The notes: generated from the sequence alone by a model not told the origin. A stretch of 64,000 bases of DNA from Desulfuromonadales bacterium (GCA_030145205.1 JAQYVZ010000015.1:1-64000); one strand, 5' to 3'. Numbered from the stretch's first letter, positions 1-9,036 are shown. Program-made: numbers and translations.

Positions 1-307
1 GCGGGATGTCGGCGGGGTCGTTCTGCAGGTCACCATCCATCGGCAGGACAATCTCACCCTGTGCCGCATCAAAGCCGGCCATCATCGCTGCCGTCTGGCC
101 AAAGTTGCGCCGCAGCATGACAACCTTCAAGCGGGAGTCGTTGGCGGCAAGTGCCTGAAGCCGGGCATAGGTGCTGTCCTGGCTGCCATCATCAACACAG
201 ATCAGCTCCCAGTCATCCCCCTCGCCGAGAGCCGTACAGATTTCCTGATACAAGGGTTCAACATTTTCTTCTTCATTATAAACCGGCACAACCACTGAAT
301 AACGCAT
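1..307 (-). CDS. Family 2 glycosyltransferase, N-terminal part (gene runs off the window start)
   Basis: I read the first 102 residues from an ATG at 307 on the minus strand. They begin MRYSVVVPVYNEEENV, the usual start of a GT-A fold family 2 enzyme. The nucleotide-sugar motif DDGSQDST follows near residue 40, and MDGDLQNDP near residue 90 carries the metal-binding aspartates. The LRRNFGQTAAMMAGF segment between them is typical of the DPM1/ArnC group that transfers sugars to polyprenyl phosphate, so a membrane-facing role in glycolipid or cell-surface glycan synthesis is likely. The C-terminus, which would show whether membrane helices are present, lies outside the window, so substrate and exact subfamily cannot be fixed. 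Confidence 0.9.
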   Translation of the reverse strand, partial: MRYSVVVPVYNEEENVEPLYQEICTALGEGDDWELICVDDGSQDSTYARLQALAANDSRLKVVMLRRNFGQTAAMMAGFDAAQGEIVLPMDGDLQNDPADIP

Positions 308-544
308 CACAGTAACCCATTTCCCCAAATCACGGCAGGTTTGATTTCAAGAGTTCTCCCCAAGAGAGATTAAACTCTTAGATTAGAGATTTATCTCACA
401 GAGGTCAATTCACAAAACCATTTCGTGAGGGCAACAACGCGTCCTTTCAGGCGCTTCTCCAATCAAACTTCACCATGATTGGCCATTTAACGTAACCCAA
501 GGCGCGAAAACCCTATTAATTTAATAAACAAAGAGTGGCCAGTT
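308..544. other. Non-coding spacer between the glycosyltransferase and the ccs operon terminator
   Basis: About 240 bases with no credible reading frame and an AT-rich stretch. It contains a candidate promoter for the glycosyltransferase (separate entry) and short direct and inverted words around 365-400 built on GAGATT/TTATCTC that could be an operator. Nothing else is recognisable. Confidence 0.5.
380..408 (-). promoter_or_regulatory. Candidate sigma-70 promoter for the glycosyltransferase
   Basis: On the minus strand TTGACC (408-403) is followed after 17 nt by TAATCT (385-380). The -35 matches 5 of 6 consensus bases and the -10 only 3 of 6. It points toward the start codon at 307 and would leave a leader of about 65 nt. 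This is inferred from pattern only. Confidence 0.3.
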
Positions 545-545
545 A

Positions 546-588
546 CAAAAGAAAAGGCCGGGTGCAACGTGTATCTGCTCCCGGCCTT
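546..588 (-). terminator. Intrinsic terminator of the resB-ccsA operon
   Basis: A perfect 9-bp stem (AAGGCCGGG at 554-562 with CCCGGCCTT at 580-588), extended by a further GCA/TGC pairing after a mismatch. On the minus strand it is followed by TTTTCTTTT. It starts about 30 nt beyond the ccsA stop codon. Confidence 0.8.
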
Positions 589-619
589 AAGGTTTCCTCT
601 TTCAGCAAGTCAGTATTCT

Positions 620-1474
620 TTATGCCCCACCATACGAATGCAGACCCGACAACACCAGGTTGACACCGAGGTAGCAGAAGATGGTTGCAGCAAAGCCCAA
701 AATTGACAGCCAGGCAGCTCGCCGGCCAACCCAGCCACGCGTGAAGCGGGCATGCAGGAACGCGGCGTAAATGAACCAGACGATCAGGCTCCAGGTTTCT
801 TTCGGGTCCCAACTCCAGTAGGTGCCCCAGGCATAGTTGGCCCAGGCCGCACCGGTGATAATCCCCAGAGAGAGCATCGGAAAACCAACCATAATCGCCT
901 TGTAGTTGAGATCGTCCAGCACCTTGACGCTCGGGAACATCCCTAGAATGCCGCCAATTGGCGACTCATCGGCCGACTTCTCTTCCTTACCAACCTTGAT
1001 CAGGTACATGATCGACACGCCACACGCCACGGCAAAGGCGGCATAGCCGAGGAAGCAGGTGATGACGTGGTAGGTCAGCCAGTTACTCTGCAGAGCCGGC
1101 ACCAGCGGCTGGATGGTTGCGTCCAGGTCCCACTGTGCCCAAATCATCCCGAAGAAAGCGAACGGCATGACAAAGGCGCCAATAGCCCGTTGCTTGTATT
1201 TGAGATCGAACAGAAGATAAATCAGGAGAATCGACCAGGCGAAAAACACCACTGATTCATACAGGTTGGACAACGGCGCCTGCTCAAAGCCCATGGCGTA
1301 GGCCTCTTGCCAGCGCATCCCGATCGCGGCGGTGTTGGCCAGAAAACCGACCCAACAAATCACGGTGGCGCCCAAAGCAATTTTGTCGCTTTTCGAGACC
1401 AGGTATAGAAGGAACGTAACCATGGCTGCGAAATACGCAATGGTCGTCACGTTAAACAGAAGCGAACTGGACAT
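620..1474 (-). CDS. ccsA: Cytochrome c biogenesis protein CcsA (CcsB/ResC in some nomenclatures)
   Basis: Integral membrane haem-handling subunit of System II (Ccs) cytochrome c maturation, which with ResB moves haem across the membrane and attaches it to apocytochromes. The 284 residues form about eight hydrophobic segments. The tryptophan-rich WWD motif is at residues 211-228 (ending WSWDPKETW). Histidines at 136 (TYHV), 241 (LHARF) and 279 (GLHSYGG) are in the places expected for the conserved haem-ligand histidines. The start has GGTGGAG 9 nt upstream. It lies 2 nt after the resB stop, so the two are co-transcribed and probably translationally coupled. A terminator follows the gene. Family assignment is secure; names differ between databases. 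Confidence 0.95.
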   Translation of the reverse strand: MSSSLLFNVTTIAYFAAMVTFLLYLVSKSDKIALGATVICWVGFLANTAAIGMRWQEAYAMGFEQAPLSNLYESVVFFAWSILLIYLLFDLKYKQRAIGAFVMPFAFFGMIWAQWDLDATIQPLVPALQSNWLTYHVITCFLGYAAFAVACGVSIMYLIKVGKEEKSADESPIGGILGMFPSVKVLDDLNYKAIMVGFPMLSLGIITGAAWANYAWGTYWSWDPKETWSLIVWFIYAAFLHARFTRGWVGRRAAWLSILGFAATIFCYLGVNLVLSGLHSYGGA

Positions 1475-1476
1475 GT

Positions 1477-2844
1477 TTATTTCTCCACCAAAGTATCGTT
1501 TAAGTCTTTCTTCAGTTCATCGAAGAACAGTGTAAATGCCGGTTGATTACGATGGGCAATGGCGCCGCATTTAACGCCGACCCCTTCTTCGAGAGGCTGA
1601 ATAACCACCCAGATTCGACGATGCGACATGAAGAAGGCAATCATTGAGCCGGCAACTAGCAGGAAGCACCCGATCCAAACGACCCAGACTCCCGGATCCT
1701 TGGTTACGGAAAGGCCAGTATAGTAGCCCTGCTCCGCCTCGAGCAAGGAGACGATATAGTCGCCGCCGCGCCGATCATCAAATTCCGGGAATTTCTGTAA
1801 AACAACAAACGGGTTGCCATGCGCATGGTCTCCCGCATCAATGCTGACCTGGGCTGCGGGGCCAAAATCCATATGGTTACTCGCGTAGCCTAACGGGATC
1901 AGGGACGCCCCTCCCGGAATAGCCAGATGCTTGCCCTGCTGACCAACAACTTCAACCGTTTCACCAGAGGCCCGCTCCTGAACACGGAAACGGTAAGTGG
2001 GGGTTCCGGACTGACCGTAACTGGCCTGATAGAAGGTCAAGCCTTTATACTGCAGTGGATCGTTAACCTCGATCGTTTTGCGCAGCACTTCCTTGCCATT
2101 CTCTTTGACGACCAGCTCGCTGGTATAGTCTTTGGGACGTCCGCCACCCTCGTAAAAAGTCACTTCAAAGTTTTCACAGTAAATTTCATAACCGAGCGGA
2201 ATGGGTGTCTGTCCATTGCGCCCCCATACGGCGTCCACAAACGTGCCCTCAACAATATTGACGAACGCCTTGTAGCCCCAGATATTGCCGATCATGGCGC
2301 CGACGAAAATAATCAGGATCGACAGGTGGGTCACATAAACGCCGAAGCGAGCGTAAGGCGCCTTTTGGGCAAACAGGTGAAAATGACCATCCTGTTCGGT
2401 CACCACAGGAGCGGTGAACTTGTCCGTCAGCAGCTTACTGACCTTGTCACGCACACTCTCAAGGGAACCTGTTGTAACGACTTCCGCCCGGTTAGAAAAG
2501 GTCCGGTACATTCCGTCGTCCGCAACCAGAACCGGCTCACGCACGATTTTCCAGACGCGGGGGAAACGCTTAATGGAACAGCAGATCAGGTTGACCGCGA
2601 AAAGCCCCATCAGGGCGAGAAACCAGTAAGAGTGGTACATGTCAAAAAACTGCAGTGAGTGGAAAAGATTATAGGTCTTCTCACTCATACCGAGTTTCTG
2701 CATGTACTCCTGTTGAGACAAGTTCTGCTGGATCACCGTACCGATAATCGAGGTGGTGGCCAGCAGGATCAGAATAACGATGGTCAGCTTGACGGAACAG
2801 AAAAAGTCCCACAAGCGATCGACAAAACTGGTTTGTTTACTCAA
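1477..2844 (-). CDS. resB: Cytochrome c biogenesis protein ResB (Ccs1)
   Basis: Partner of CcsA in System II cytochrome c maturation. The 455-residue protein has three N-terminal membrane spans (for example the helices beginning SVKLTIVILILL and YWFLALMGLFAVNL), a large periplasmic domain with the VEGTFVDA and LTFYQASYGQSG segments typical of ResB, and a last span (WVVWIGCFLLVAGSMIAFF) before a short cytoplasmic tail. I start it at a TTG (2844) because AGGAG sits 7 nt upstream on the minus strand; the open frame continues 14 codons further up without a better signal. Transcription most likely begins at the promoter at 2972-3001. Confidence 0.93.
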   Translation of the reverse strand: MSKQTSFVDRLWDFFCSVKLTIVILILLATTSIIGTVIQQNLSQQEYMQKLGMSEKTYNLFHSLQFFDMYHSYWFLALMGLFAVNLICCSIKRFPRVWKIVREPVLVADDGMYRTFSNRAEVVTTGSLESVRDKVSKLLTDKFTAPVVTEQDGHFHLFAQKAPYARFGVYVTHLSILIIFVGAMIGNIWGYKAFVNIVEGTFVDAVWGRNGQTPIPLGYEIYCENFEVTFYEGGGRPKDYTSELVVKENGKEVLRKTIEVNDPLQYKGLTFYQASYGQSGTPTYRFRVQERASGETVEVVGQQGKHLAIPGGASLIPLGYASNHMDFGPAAQVSIDAGDHAHGNPFVVLQKFPEFDDRRGGDYIVSLLEAEQGYYTGLSVTKDPGVWVVWIGCFLLVAGSMIAFFMSHRRIWVVIQPLEEGVGVKCGAIAHRNQPAFTLFFDELKKDLNDTLVEK

Positions 2845-2944
2845 ATGTTTTCTCCTGCTGAAAAGCTCTTGAGAAAGGCTTCTCAAAAATCATATTTCGG
2901 TTGAAAGTTGGTGGGTATAGCCTGCAAAACCGAGACCAACTCTC

Positions 2945-2970
2945 AATTGATACCGCATCGGTAATCAATT
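2945..2970. promoter_or_regulatory. Dyad overlapping the transcription start of the ccs operon
   Basis: The left arm AATTGATACCG (2945-2955) and right arm CGGTAATCAATT (2959-2970) are reverse complements apart from one inserted base, separated by 3 nt. The dyad begins 1 nt past the -10 box of the ccs promoter and covers the expected start site. It could be a repressor operator or a hairpin at the 5' end of the mRNA. No factor can be named. Confidence 0.4.
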
Positions 2971-2971
2971 T

Positions 2972-3001
2972 ATAGTAGTCCGTTGAAATCTCACATGTCA
3001 A
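2972..3001 (-). promoter_or_regulatory. Sigma-70 promoter for resB-ccsA
   Basis: On the minus strand a perfect TTGACA (3001-2996), an 18-nt spacer, and TACTAT (2977-2972). The predicted start near 2965 gives a leader of about 120 nt before the resB TTG. The promoter sits in the short gap between purE and resB, which shows that the ccs operon is transcribed separately from the purine genes. Confidence 0.6.
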
Positions 3002-3016
3002 GAGGACGACATACAT

Positions 3017-3538
3017 TCAGTTCCCGAAATCTTCCGCCAGCCGTTTTTCGAGAGCCGCCGCTTTCTTTTCAACACCCGCAGCCATCTCCACTTTGAAGGT
3101 GACCAGCTTCTCTGCGAGGGTATCGTCAGCCAGAGCCAGCATTTGTGTCGCAAGGATGCCAGCATTACGTGCGCCAGCCTTGCCGACCGCCATGGTTGCC
3201 ACCGGCATGCCGGCCGGCATCTGTACCATCGCCAGCAGGGCATCCATGCCGTTCAGCGAGGTCGCATCAATCGGCACACCGATAATCGGCAGAGTGGTTT
3301 CGGCGGCCATAACGCCTGCCAGATGCGCCGCAGCGCCCGCGCCTGCGATCAGCACTTTCAGGCCTCGCTTTTTCGCACTGGAAACATAGCGACTGGTCCG
3401 TTCCGGGGTGCGGTGTGCGCTCGACACCGTCATTTCGAAGGGCACACCGAACTGATCCAGTGCTTTCGCGGCTTCAACCATGATGTCATAATCCGAATCA
3501 CTGCCCATCAAAATGCCGACCAAAGGTTGCTTGTTCAT
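3017..3538 (-). CDS. purE: 5-(carboxyamino)imidazole ribonucleotide mutase PurE (class I)
   Basis: Converts N5-CAIR to CAIR in de novo purine synthesis. The 173-residue protein has GSDSD at residues 12-16, SAHRTP with the catalytic histidine near 42, and the later stretch [23 protein letters not shown] typical of class I PurE. I use the second of two adjacent ATG codons (3538), which is 6 nt from AGGAGG; the open frame extends 13 codons upstream. A separate PurK would be expected for this class but is not in the window. It is the last gene of the alr-ASKHA-purH-purD-purE run, 48 nt after purD. LarB further along is a distant homologue of this enzyme. Confidence 0.95.
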   Translation of the reverse strand: MNKQPLVGILMGSDSDYDIMVEAAKALDQFGVPFEMTVSSAHRTPERTSRYVSSAKKRGLKVLIAGAGAAAHLAGVMAAETTLPIIGVPIDATSLNGMDALLAMVQMPAGMPVATMAVGKAGARNAGILATQMLALADDTLAEKLVTFKVEMAAGVEKKAAALEKRLAEDFGN

Positions 3539-3586
3539 CATCTTCCTCCTGTAAAAGGCGTTCTTTTCACCTCTCACTTTTTGCGT

Positions 3587-4858
3587 CTAACGATTTAACG
3601 CTTTCTTACCGATATCTGTCCGGAAATGAACTCCCGGCCAACTAATTTTATCGACCGCCTGATAGGCCCGTTCGATGGCGCTGGCAACGGTTGTACCTAA
3701 ACCGGTCACTCCGAGAACCCGGCCGCCAGTATTGACAACCTGGCCATCCTGAAAACTGGTCCCGGCATGGAACACCATCACGTCATCCAGGGCACCAGCC
3801 TCGTCCAGGCCGCTGATCGGCAGCCCCTTTTCGTAGGGCGCGGGATAACCGCCAGACGCCATGACGACACAGACGGCGGCCTTGTCGTGCCACTCCAGCT
3901 CGGAAATTGTCAGCTCGCCACGAGCACAGGCCTGTAACACCGGCACGACATCCGACTTCATCCGCACCAGCAGCGGCTGAGCCTCCGGATCGCCGAAACG
4001 AGCGTTAAACTCTACCACGCGTGGTTTGCCATTAGCGATCATCAGGCCGACGTAGAGGATACCGACATAAGGACAGCCATCCTGGGCCATGCCGCGAATC
4101 GTCGGTTTGACGATGGTTTCGACGATTTCGGTCGTCAGGGCCTCGGTCACCACCGGAGCCGGAGAGTAGGCACCCATGCCACCGGTGTTCGGCCCTTCGT
4201 CATTATCAAAAGCCGGTTTGTGGTCCTGCGAAGAGGCCAGCGGCAGAATGTTGGTACCATCGGTAAAAGCGAAGAAGGAGGCTTCCTCACCCGCCATGAA
4301 CTCCTCGATCACGACGCTGCTGCCGGCATCGCCGAACACGGCATCGAGCATGATGCTGTCGACGGCTTCGATTGCCTGCGCCTTGGTCGTGGCTACGACC
4401 ACGCCCTTGCCGGCGGCCAGACCGTTCGCCTTGACGACAATCGGCGCGCCCTGCTTCTCGATGTAGTCGACAGCCTCGTCACGACTGGTGAAGGTCTTGT
4501 AGGCCGCGGTCGGAATACCGTACTTGGCCATCAGGTCCTTGGAGAAGCTCTTGCTGCCCTCGATCTGCGCGGCGGCCTGATTCGGTCCGAAAATTTCCAA
4601 CCCGGCTTCCTGGAAGCGATCGACAATGCCCATGGTCAGCGGCACTTCCGGCCCGACCACGGTCAGGGAGATCTGCTCCGCCTGGGCGAAATCGAGCAAG
4701 GCGTCAATATCGTCGGCCGGAATGTGCACACACTCCGCCAGCTCAGCGATCCCGGGATTGCCCGGCGCACAGTAGACCGTATCAACCAGGGGGGACTGCA
4801 CGATTTTCCAGACCAGAGCGTGCTCCCGGCCACCGCCACCAACAACCAGTACTTTCAT
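3587..4858 (-). CDS. purD: Phosphoribosylamine--glycine ligase PurD (GAR synthetase)
   Basis: ATP-grasp ligase joining phosphoribosylamine and glycine. The 423 residues start MKVLVVGGGGREHAL, the family signature, and include the PGNPG segment near residue 33, VGPEVPL near 68, the ATP-grasp lysine loop (VVKANGLAAGKGVVVA), and the metal-binding NARFGDPEAQ near 290. An AAGGGAG precedes the ATG by 8 nt. A 61-nt gap with one CTCTCCC-type repeat unit separates it from purH. Full family length, with no anomaly seen. Confidence 0.97.
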   Translation of the reverse strand: MKVLVVGGGGREHALVWKIVQSPLVDTVYCAPGNPGIAELAECVHIPADDIDALLDFAQAEQISLTVVGPEVPLTMGIVDRFQEAGLEIFGPNQAAAQIEGSKSFSKDLMAKYGIPTAAYKTFTSRDEAVDYIEKQGAPIVVKANGLAAGKGVVVATTKAQAIEAVDSIMLDAVFGDAGSSVVIEEFMAGEEASFFAFTDGTNILPLASSQDHKPAFDNDEGPNTGGMGAYSPAPVVTEALTTEIVETIVKPTIRGMAQDGCPYVGILYVGLMIANGKPRVVEFNARFGDPEAQPLLVRMKSDVVPVLQACARGELTISELEWHDKAAVCVVMASGGYPAPYEKGLPISGLDEAGALDDVMVFHAGTSFQDGQVVNTGGRVLGVTGLGTTVASAIERAYQAVDKISWPGVHFRTDIGKKALNR

Positions 4859-4885
4859 GTCACAAACTCCCTTAACGCCTTGCGT

Positions 4886-4910
4886 TCCCTCTCCCTTGAC
4901 GGGAGAGAGG
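4886..4910. repeat. CTCTCCC-N5-GGGAGAG palindromic repeat, single unit (copy A)
   Basis: A 7-bp perfect stem, CTCTCCC (4889-4895) and GGGAGAG (4901-4907), around TTGAC, lying 10 nt past the purH stop and before purD. It matches the first half of the composite repeats at 7792, 14967 and 51674. On the minus-strand message it forms a small intra-operon hairpin. Confidence 0.75.
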
Positions 4911-4919
4911 AAGAATCAC

Positions 4920-6485
4920 TTAATGACGGAAATGCCGCATCTTGGTAAAGACCATCGCCATGCCGTGCTCATCGGCTGCCGCGATGACTTCTTCGTCACG
5001 GATCGAGCCGCCCGGCTGGATCACCGCCGAGATACCAACGTTCGCAGCATTGTCAATGCCATCACGGAAGGGGAAGAAAGCGTCAGAAGCCATCACCGCA
5101 CCCTGCACGTCCAGGCCGGCATGTTCCGCCTTGATCGCAGCGATCCTGGCCGAGTTGACCCGGCTCATCTGACCGGCGCCGACGCCGATAGTCATACCAT
5201 CCTTGCCGTAGACGATTGCATTCGACTTGACGAACTTGGAGACACGCCAGGTGAACAGCATATCTTCCATCTCTTTATCGGTCGGCTGCCGCTTGCTGAC
5301 CACGGTCAGTTCAGCGGTCAGGTCGAGGTCGAGGTCCTGCACCAGCAGGCCGCCATTGACCCGTTTGAAGTCGAAGCGGGCCGCCGGGGTCTCCGGCCAG
5401 ACACCGCACTCAAGCAGCCGCACATTCTTCTTGGCGGCCACAACATCACTCACACCAGCGGCTACGGTCGGCGCAATGATGACTTCGACAAACTGCTTGT
5501 CAACAATCGCCTGGGCCGTCTCCACGTCCAGTTCCTGGTTGAAGGCGATAATGCCGCCGAAGGCTGATTCACTGTCGGTGCTGAATGCCCGCAGATAGGC
5601 ATCGAGCAGGGTCTCGCCATAAGCGACGCCACAGGGGTTGGCGTGCTTGACGATCACACAGGCCGGCCCGGCGGTGAACTGCTTGATGCACTCCAGGGCG
5701 GCATCGGTATCGCCGATATTGTTGTAGGAAAGCGCCTTGCCCTGCAGCTGTTTCGCCGTAGCGATCGATGCTTCCTTGATGTCGCTCTCAACATAAAAAG
5801 CTGCATTCTGATGGGGGTTCTCACCATAACGCATCCCCTGGGCCTTCTTGAACTGCAGGGTCAGGGCCGGCGGGAAATCCGCATTTTCTTCACCAGTGCG
5901 ATAGCCCAACCAGTTGGAGATTGCACCATCGTAGGCGGCGGTATGCTGGTAGACCTTTACGGCCAGGCCGAAATTGGTTTCGGAGGAAACGGCACCATCG
6001 TTTTGCTTCATCTCGGCCAGGACCGCAGCGTAATCAGCGCTGTCGACCAGCACGGTCACGTCGCGGTTGTTCTTGGCCGCGCTACGCAACATGGTTGGCC
6101 CGCCGATGTCGATATTTTCAATGGCGTCCTCAAGGGTGCAGTCCGGCTTGGCAACCGTGGCTTCAAACGGGTAGAGATTGACAACCACCATGTCAATCGG
6201 CGTGATGTCGTGCTCGGCCATCTTGGCCACGTGCGCCGGATTGTCACGCAGGCCCAACAAGCCACCATGAATCTTAGGATGCAGCGTCTTGACCCGGCCA
6301 TCCAACATTTCGGGGTAACCGGTATGCTCGGAGACATCCTTGACCGGCAAGCCGGCGTCACGCAGCATTTTGGCGGTGCCGCCGGTGGACAGGACCTCGA
6401 CTCCGTAGCTGCCAAGCTCTTTTGCAAATTCTACGATTCCGGTTTTGTCAGATACACTGATCAGTGCACGTTTGATGGTTGCCAT
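4920..6485 (-). CDS. purH: Bifunctional AICAR formyltransferase / IMP cyclohydrolase PurH
   Basis: Catalyses the last two steps of IMP synthesis. The N-terminal cyclohydrolase (MGS-like) domain, about residues 1-195, begins [20 protein letters not shown] and contains GGTAKML and the [14 protein letters not shown] motif. The C-terminal formyltransferase, about 200-521, carries [28 protein letters not shown] and [11 protein letters not shown], all family hallmarks. Its length of 521 is normal. AGAGGTG lies upstream of the ATG. It follows the ASKHA gene after 37 nt and precedes purD. Confidence 0.97.
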   Translation of the reverse strand: MATIKRALISVSDKTGIVEFAKELGSYGVEVLSTGGTAKMLRDAGLPVKDVSEHTGYPEMLDGRVKTLHPKIHGGLLGLRDNPAHVAKMAEHDITPIDMVVVNLYPFEATVAKPDCTLEDAIENIDIGGPTMLRSAAKNNRDVTVLVDSADYAAVLAEMKQNDGAVSSETNFGLAVKVYQHTAAYDGAISNWLGYRTGEENADFPPALTLQFKKAQGMRYGENPHQNAAFYVESDIKEASIATAKQLQGKALSYNNIGDTDAALECIKQFTAGPACVIVKHANPCGVAYGETLLDAYLRAFSTDSESAFGGIIAFNQELDVETAQAIVDKQFVEVIIAPTVAAGVSDVVAAKKNVRLLECGVWPETPAARFDFKRVNGGLLVQDLDLDLTAELTVVSKRQPTDKEMEDMLFTWRVSKFVKSNAIVYGKDGMTIGVGAGQMSRVNSARIAAIKAEHAGLDVQGAVMASDAFFPFRDGIDNAANVGISAVIQPGGSIRDEEVIAAADEHGMAMVFTKMRHFRH

Positions 6486-6522
6486 GGAAACACCTCTTTC
6501 GGTTGGACAAATTTGAAATAGA

Positions 6523-7785
6523 CTATGATGTGAAATCCAGCGCGGCCAGGAATTTTTCCTCGAATGCTGGCGTTCCGGAAAGTGGGAAAGGCCGGACCAG
6601 TGTCATCAGATCCTGGAGCCTTTCATCACCTCCGGATGTCGTCAGGTAACGGGTTAACCCGGCCAGAACTCCGTTCGGGACGAAAAACGTTCTATCTACC
6701 ATGTCAGCAGGCAGAATGGCAACCTTTTTAAGGGCTTCCGCCGGCAAGGATTTACCGAATGCGCCGCTGATCAAAACTTTGCCAATCCGCGTGTCATCAA
6801 AGCCGGTTCGCTCCTGCAAAACCTCCAGGCCGGCGCGTAATGCGCCCTTGGCCAACTGGAAGTTGCGCAGGTCAGTTTGGGTCAGGCATAACGTCCTGCT
6901 GACGTCGCGGTAAAAACAGATATTTCCAGCATCATCCAGGTAACGGCCCAGGTTGTTTTCAACCTCTTCAGGCGAAACGATTCGCCCTGCCGCATCAATC
7001 AGCCCTCCTTCGACCAAAGCACCGATCAGGGCTGCCAGACCACTGCCGCACAGCCCCTTGGGAGGACCGCCCCCCAAGACCTTCAACTGCAAGCGATCAT
7101 CCTTCAAATTGACATCCGTTACCGCTCCATCCTGCGCCGTCATACCACAGGTAATATTCCCCGCCTCGAAAGCGGGGCCAGCCGCCGCCGAAGAGACCAG
7201 CCATTGTTCCCCTGTCCACAAGGCCAGTTCGGCATTGGTGCCGATATCGATACAGGCCGTCCCTGGTAAGGGGTCTTCAAGGCCGAACAGGAACGCCACC
7301 AAGTCGCCACCGACAAAACCGGAGACCGCCGGAAACAGCAACAGCGATACATTGAGACCGAAATCAAGCTGGGAAGGTGACAGGACAACAGGGTCACGTG
7401 ACGGTGGCTTATGGGGAGGGAACAATAAGGATTCAACGGGCAGGCATTGCAGCAACAACGCCATGCCGGGATTGCCGGCGGCAACCGCAGCAGTAACCTG
7501 TTCAGGGGAAGCATCTGCCAGCTGCAGGAGCTCGGCCGCCAGGTCGCTGAGCCCTTGCCGAAGCAGCTCCTGCAATTCGGCCGCGGCGCCATCGTGGGCA
7601 CTCTGCATCCGAGTCAGGATATCCGTACCGAGGCGCTGCTGGGGATTTACCTTCGAGGCTTCGGCCAGAACGGCGCCGGCGCCATCAACCAGACGTCCAG
7701 CCAGGGAGGTGGTTCCCAGGTCGAGGGCGAGCAGCAGCGTTTCGGGGAGGCTATCCTTTATGCCAGGCACATTCATTGTGAGCAC
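6523..7785 (-). CDS. ASKHA-domain protein related to the C-terminal part of corrinoid-activating (RACo-type) proteins, lacking the ferredoxin domain
   Basis: The 420-residue protein begins almost at once with [15 protein letters not shown] (phosphate-1 loop of an ASKHA ATPase). It continues with [27 protein letters not shown] (phosphate-2), [16 protein letters not shown] and [10 protein letters not shown], the pattern of the DUF4445/RACo C-terminal domain. Known RACo proteins reactivate corrinoid iron-sulfur proteins or methyltransferases by ATP-driven reduction and carry an N-terminal 2Fe-2S domain. No such domain and no cysteine cluster is present here, so a redox role is doubtful. It starts at GTG 7785 (alternative ATG at 7776); the purine-rich ribosome site comes from the adjoining repeat. 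It sits between alr and purH. Function unknown. Confidence 0.75.
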   Translation of the reverse strand: MLTMNVPGIKDSLPETLLLALDLGTTSLAGRLVDGAGAVLAEASKVNPQQRLGTDILTRMQSAHDGAAAELQELLRQGLSDLAAELLQLADASPEQVTAAVAAGNPGMALLLQCLPVESLLFPPHKPPSRDPVVLSPSQLDFGLNVSLLLFPAVSGFVGGDLVAFLFGLEDPLPGTACIDIGTNAELALWTGEQWLVSSAAAGPAFEAGNITCGMTAQDGAVTDVNLKDDRLQLKVLGGGPPKGLCGSGLAALIGALVEGGLIDAAGRIVSPEEVENNLGRYLDDAGNICFYRDVSRTLCLTQTDLRNFQLAKGALRAGLEVLQERTGFDDTRIGKVLISGAFGKSLPAEALKKVAILPADMVDRTFFVPNGVLAGLTRYLTTSGGDERLQDLMTLVRPFPLSGTPAFEEKFLAALDFTS

Positions 7786-7791
7786 ATTCTC

Positions 7792-7900
7792 CCCTCTCCC
7801 TCGACGGGAGAGGGCTAGGGTGAGGGTGTATCATCGAACATCTTATCCCCCCTCACCTCAATCCTCTCCTTTAGGCCCTGCGGGTCCGCCAGGGGAGAGG
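7792..7900 (+). repeat. Composite palindromic repeat (copy B, two inverted units)
   Basis: Unit 1 (7792-7828) is CCCTCTCCC-TCGAC-GGGAGAGGG followed by CTAGGGTGAGGGTG. Unit 2 (7847-7900) is the inverted longer form: CCCTCACCTCAATCCTCTCC, a 20-odd-base loop with GGCCCTGCGGGTCC, then GGGGAGAGG. The same composite occurs inverted at 14967-15069 and in decayed form at 51674-51755. It fills the gap between the alr stop and the ASKHA gene start, and its outer end supplies the purine run in front of the ASKHA start codon. Confidence 0.85.
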
Positions 7901-7917
7901 AAGATCCTTGGCAAGGA

Positions 7918-9036
7918 TCAGTTCTTATAAATCCGCGGAACCCGTTTACTGATCCCACAGAAGACTTCATAGGTAATGCTGCCGACCTTCTCTGCCCATT
8001 CCTCCGCAGAGATACAATTGTCACCATCGCTGCCGAGCAGAACCACCCGGTCGCCAACGGCAACCTGCTCGAGATCAGTGACATCCGCCAGGATCCAATC
8101 CATACAGACGGTCCCGGCCACCGGCACTCGCTGCCCACGGATCAGCATTTCACCCCGATTGGAAAGCAATCGATTATAACCATCAGCATAGCCGATCGGA
8201 ATCGCGGCCACCCGCGTCGGCCGCTCAGCAGTAAAGCGCTGTCCGTAAGAGACCGTATCACCGACGGCCAGCTTCTTGAGCTGCGCAATATGGCTGACCA
8301 GATGCATCACCGGCTTCTGGGACACCGCCTGGTCAAAGAAACCTCCGGTCAGACCGCCATACAGGACAATCCCAGGCCGCACCAGGGTCTGAGCCGACAG
8401 GTCGAGACTGAAAATCCCGGCGCTGTTGGCCAAATGCCAAAAACGGGGAGACAGCCCGGCTTGCCGGACCTGGCTTTCTATTTTTGTAAAACGTTGCTGT
8501 TGAACGGCGGTAAAGGGCAATTCCGGCTCATCGGCAACAGCCAGGTGGCTCATCACACCGACCATCTCCAGAGCCTGTAAATCGCGTAGAGCCGGCAGGA
8601 GTTCGTCCAACTGCTCACTGCGCGCCCCCAGCCTGCCCATGCCGGTATCGACCTTGAGATGAAAAGAGAGTCGTGCCCCGGCAGCCAGAGCGGCGTCATT
8701 CAGACGGCGGGCCGACGACAGTTCACTGAGGATCGGGCACAAGTCGTTGGCGAGGATAACCGCTTCGCTACCGGGCGGGGCCCCTCCCATCACCAGAATC
8801 GGCTGACGAACTCCCATCTGTCGCAACGCGATTCCTTCCTCAACCAGGGCGACACCGAACTGCTCCACACCGGCGTCTATCAGGGCCGGCACGACCCCTT
8901 CGACACCATGGCCGTAAGCATCCGCCTTCACCACGGCCAGAATAGCTGCTTCGCCAGCGACACGTCGCACCTCGGAAAAGTTGTGGCGTAGCGCGTTCAG
9001 ATCAATTTCACACCAGGTGGGACGCAGGGGTTTCAT
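7918..9036 (-). CDS. alr: Alanine racemase
   Basis: PLP-dependent interconversion of L- and D-alanine for peptidoglycan. The 372-residue form starts MKPLRPTWCEIDLNAL, with the PLP lysine in VVKADAYGHG (K37). It also has HLKVDTGMGRLG, HLANSAG, the catalytic tyrosine in SYGQRF, GYADGYNR, and GTVCMDW near the C-terminus. AAGGAG lies 9 nt before this ATG (9036), so I discard nine upstream codons of open frame. It opens the minus-strand cluster that continues into the ASKHA gene and purHDE, and is divergent from the thiamine operon. Confidence 0.96.
   Translation of the reverse strand: MKPLRPTWCEIDLNALRHNFSEVRRVAGEAAILAVVKADAYGHGVEGVVPALIDAGVEQFGVALVEEGIALRQMGVRQPILVMGGAPPGSEAVILANDLCPILSELSSARRLNDAALAAGARLSFHLKVDTGMGRLGARSEQLDELLPALRDLQALEMVGVMSHLAVADEPELPFTAVQQQRFTKIESQVRQAGLSPRFWHLANSAGIFSLDLSAQTLVRPGIVLYGGLTGGFFDQAVSQKPVMHLVSHIAQLKKLAVGDTVSYGQRFTAERPTRVAAIPIGYADGYNRLLSNRGEMLIRGQRVPVAGTVCMDWILADVTDLEQVAVGDRVVLLGSDGDNCISAEEWAEKVGSITYEVFCGISKRVPRIYKN

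Noticed and set aside
1927-2658. 243-residue plus-strand frame opposite resB
   Set aside because: Antisense shadow of a well-supported gene; no ribosome site or domain.
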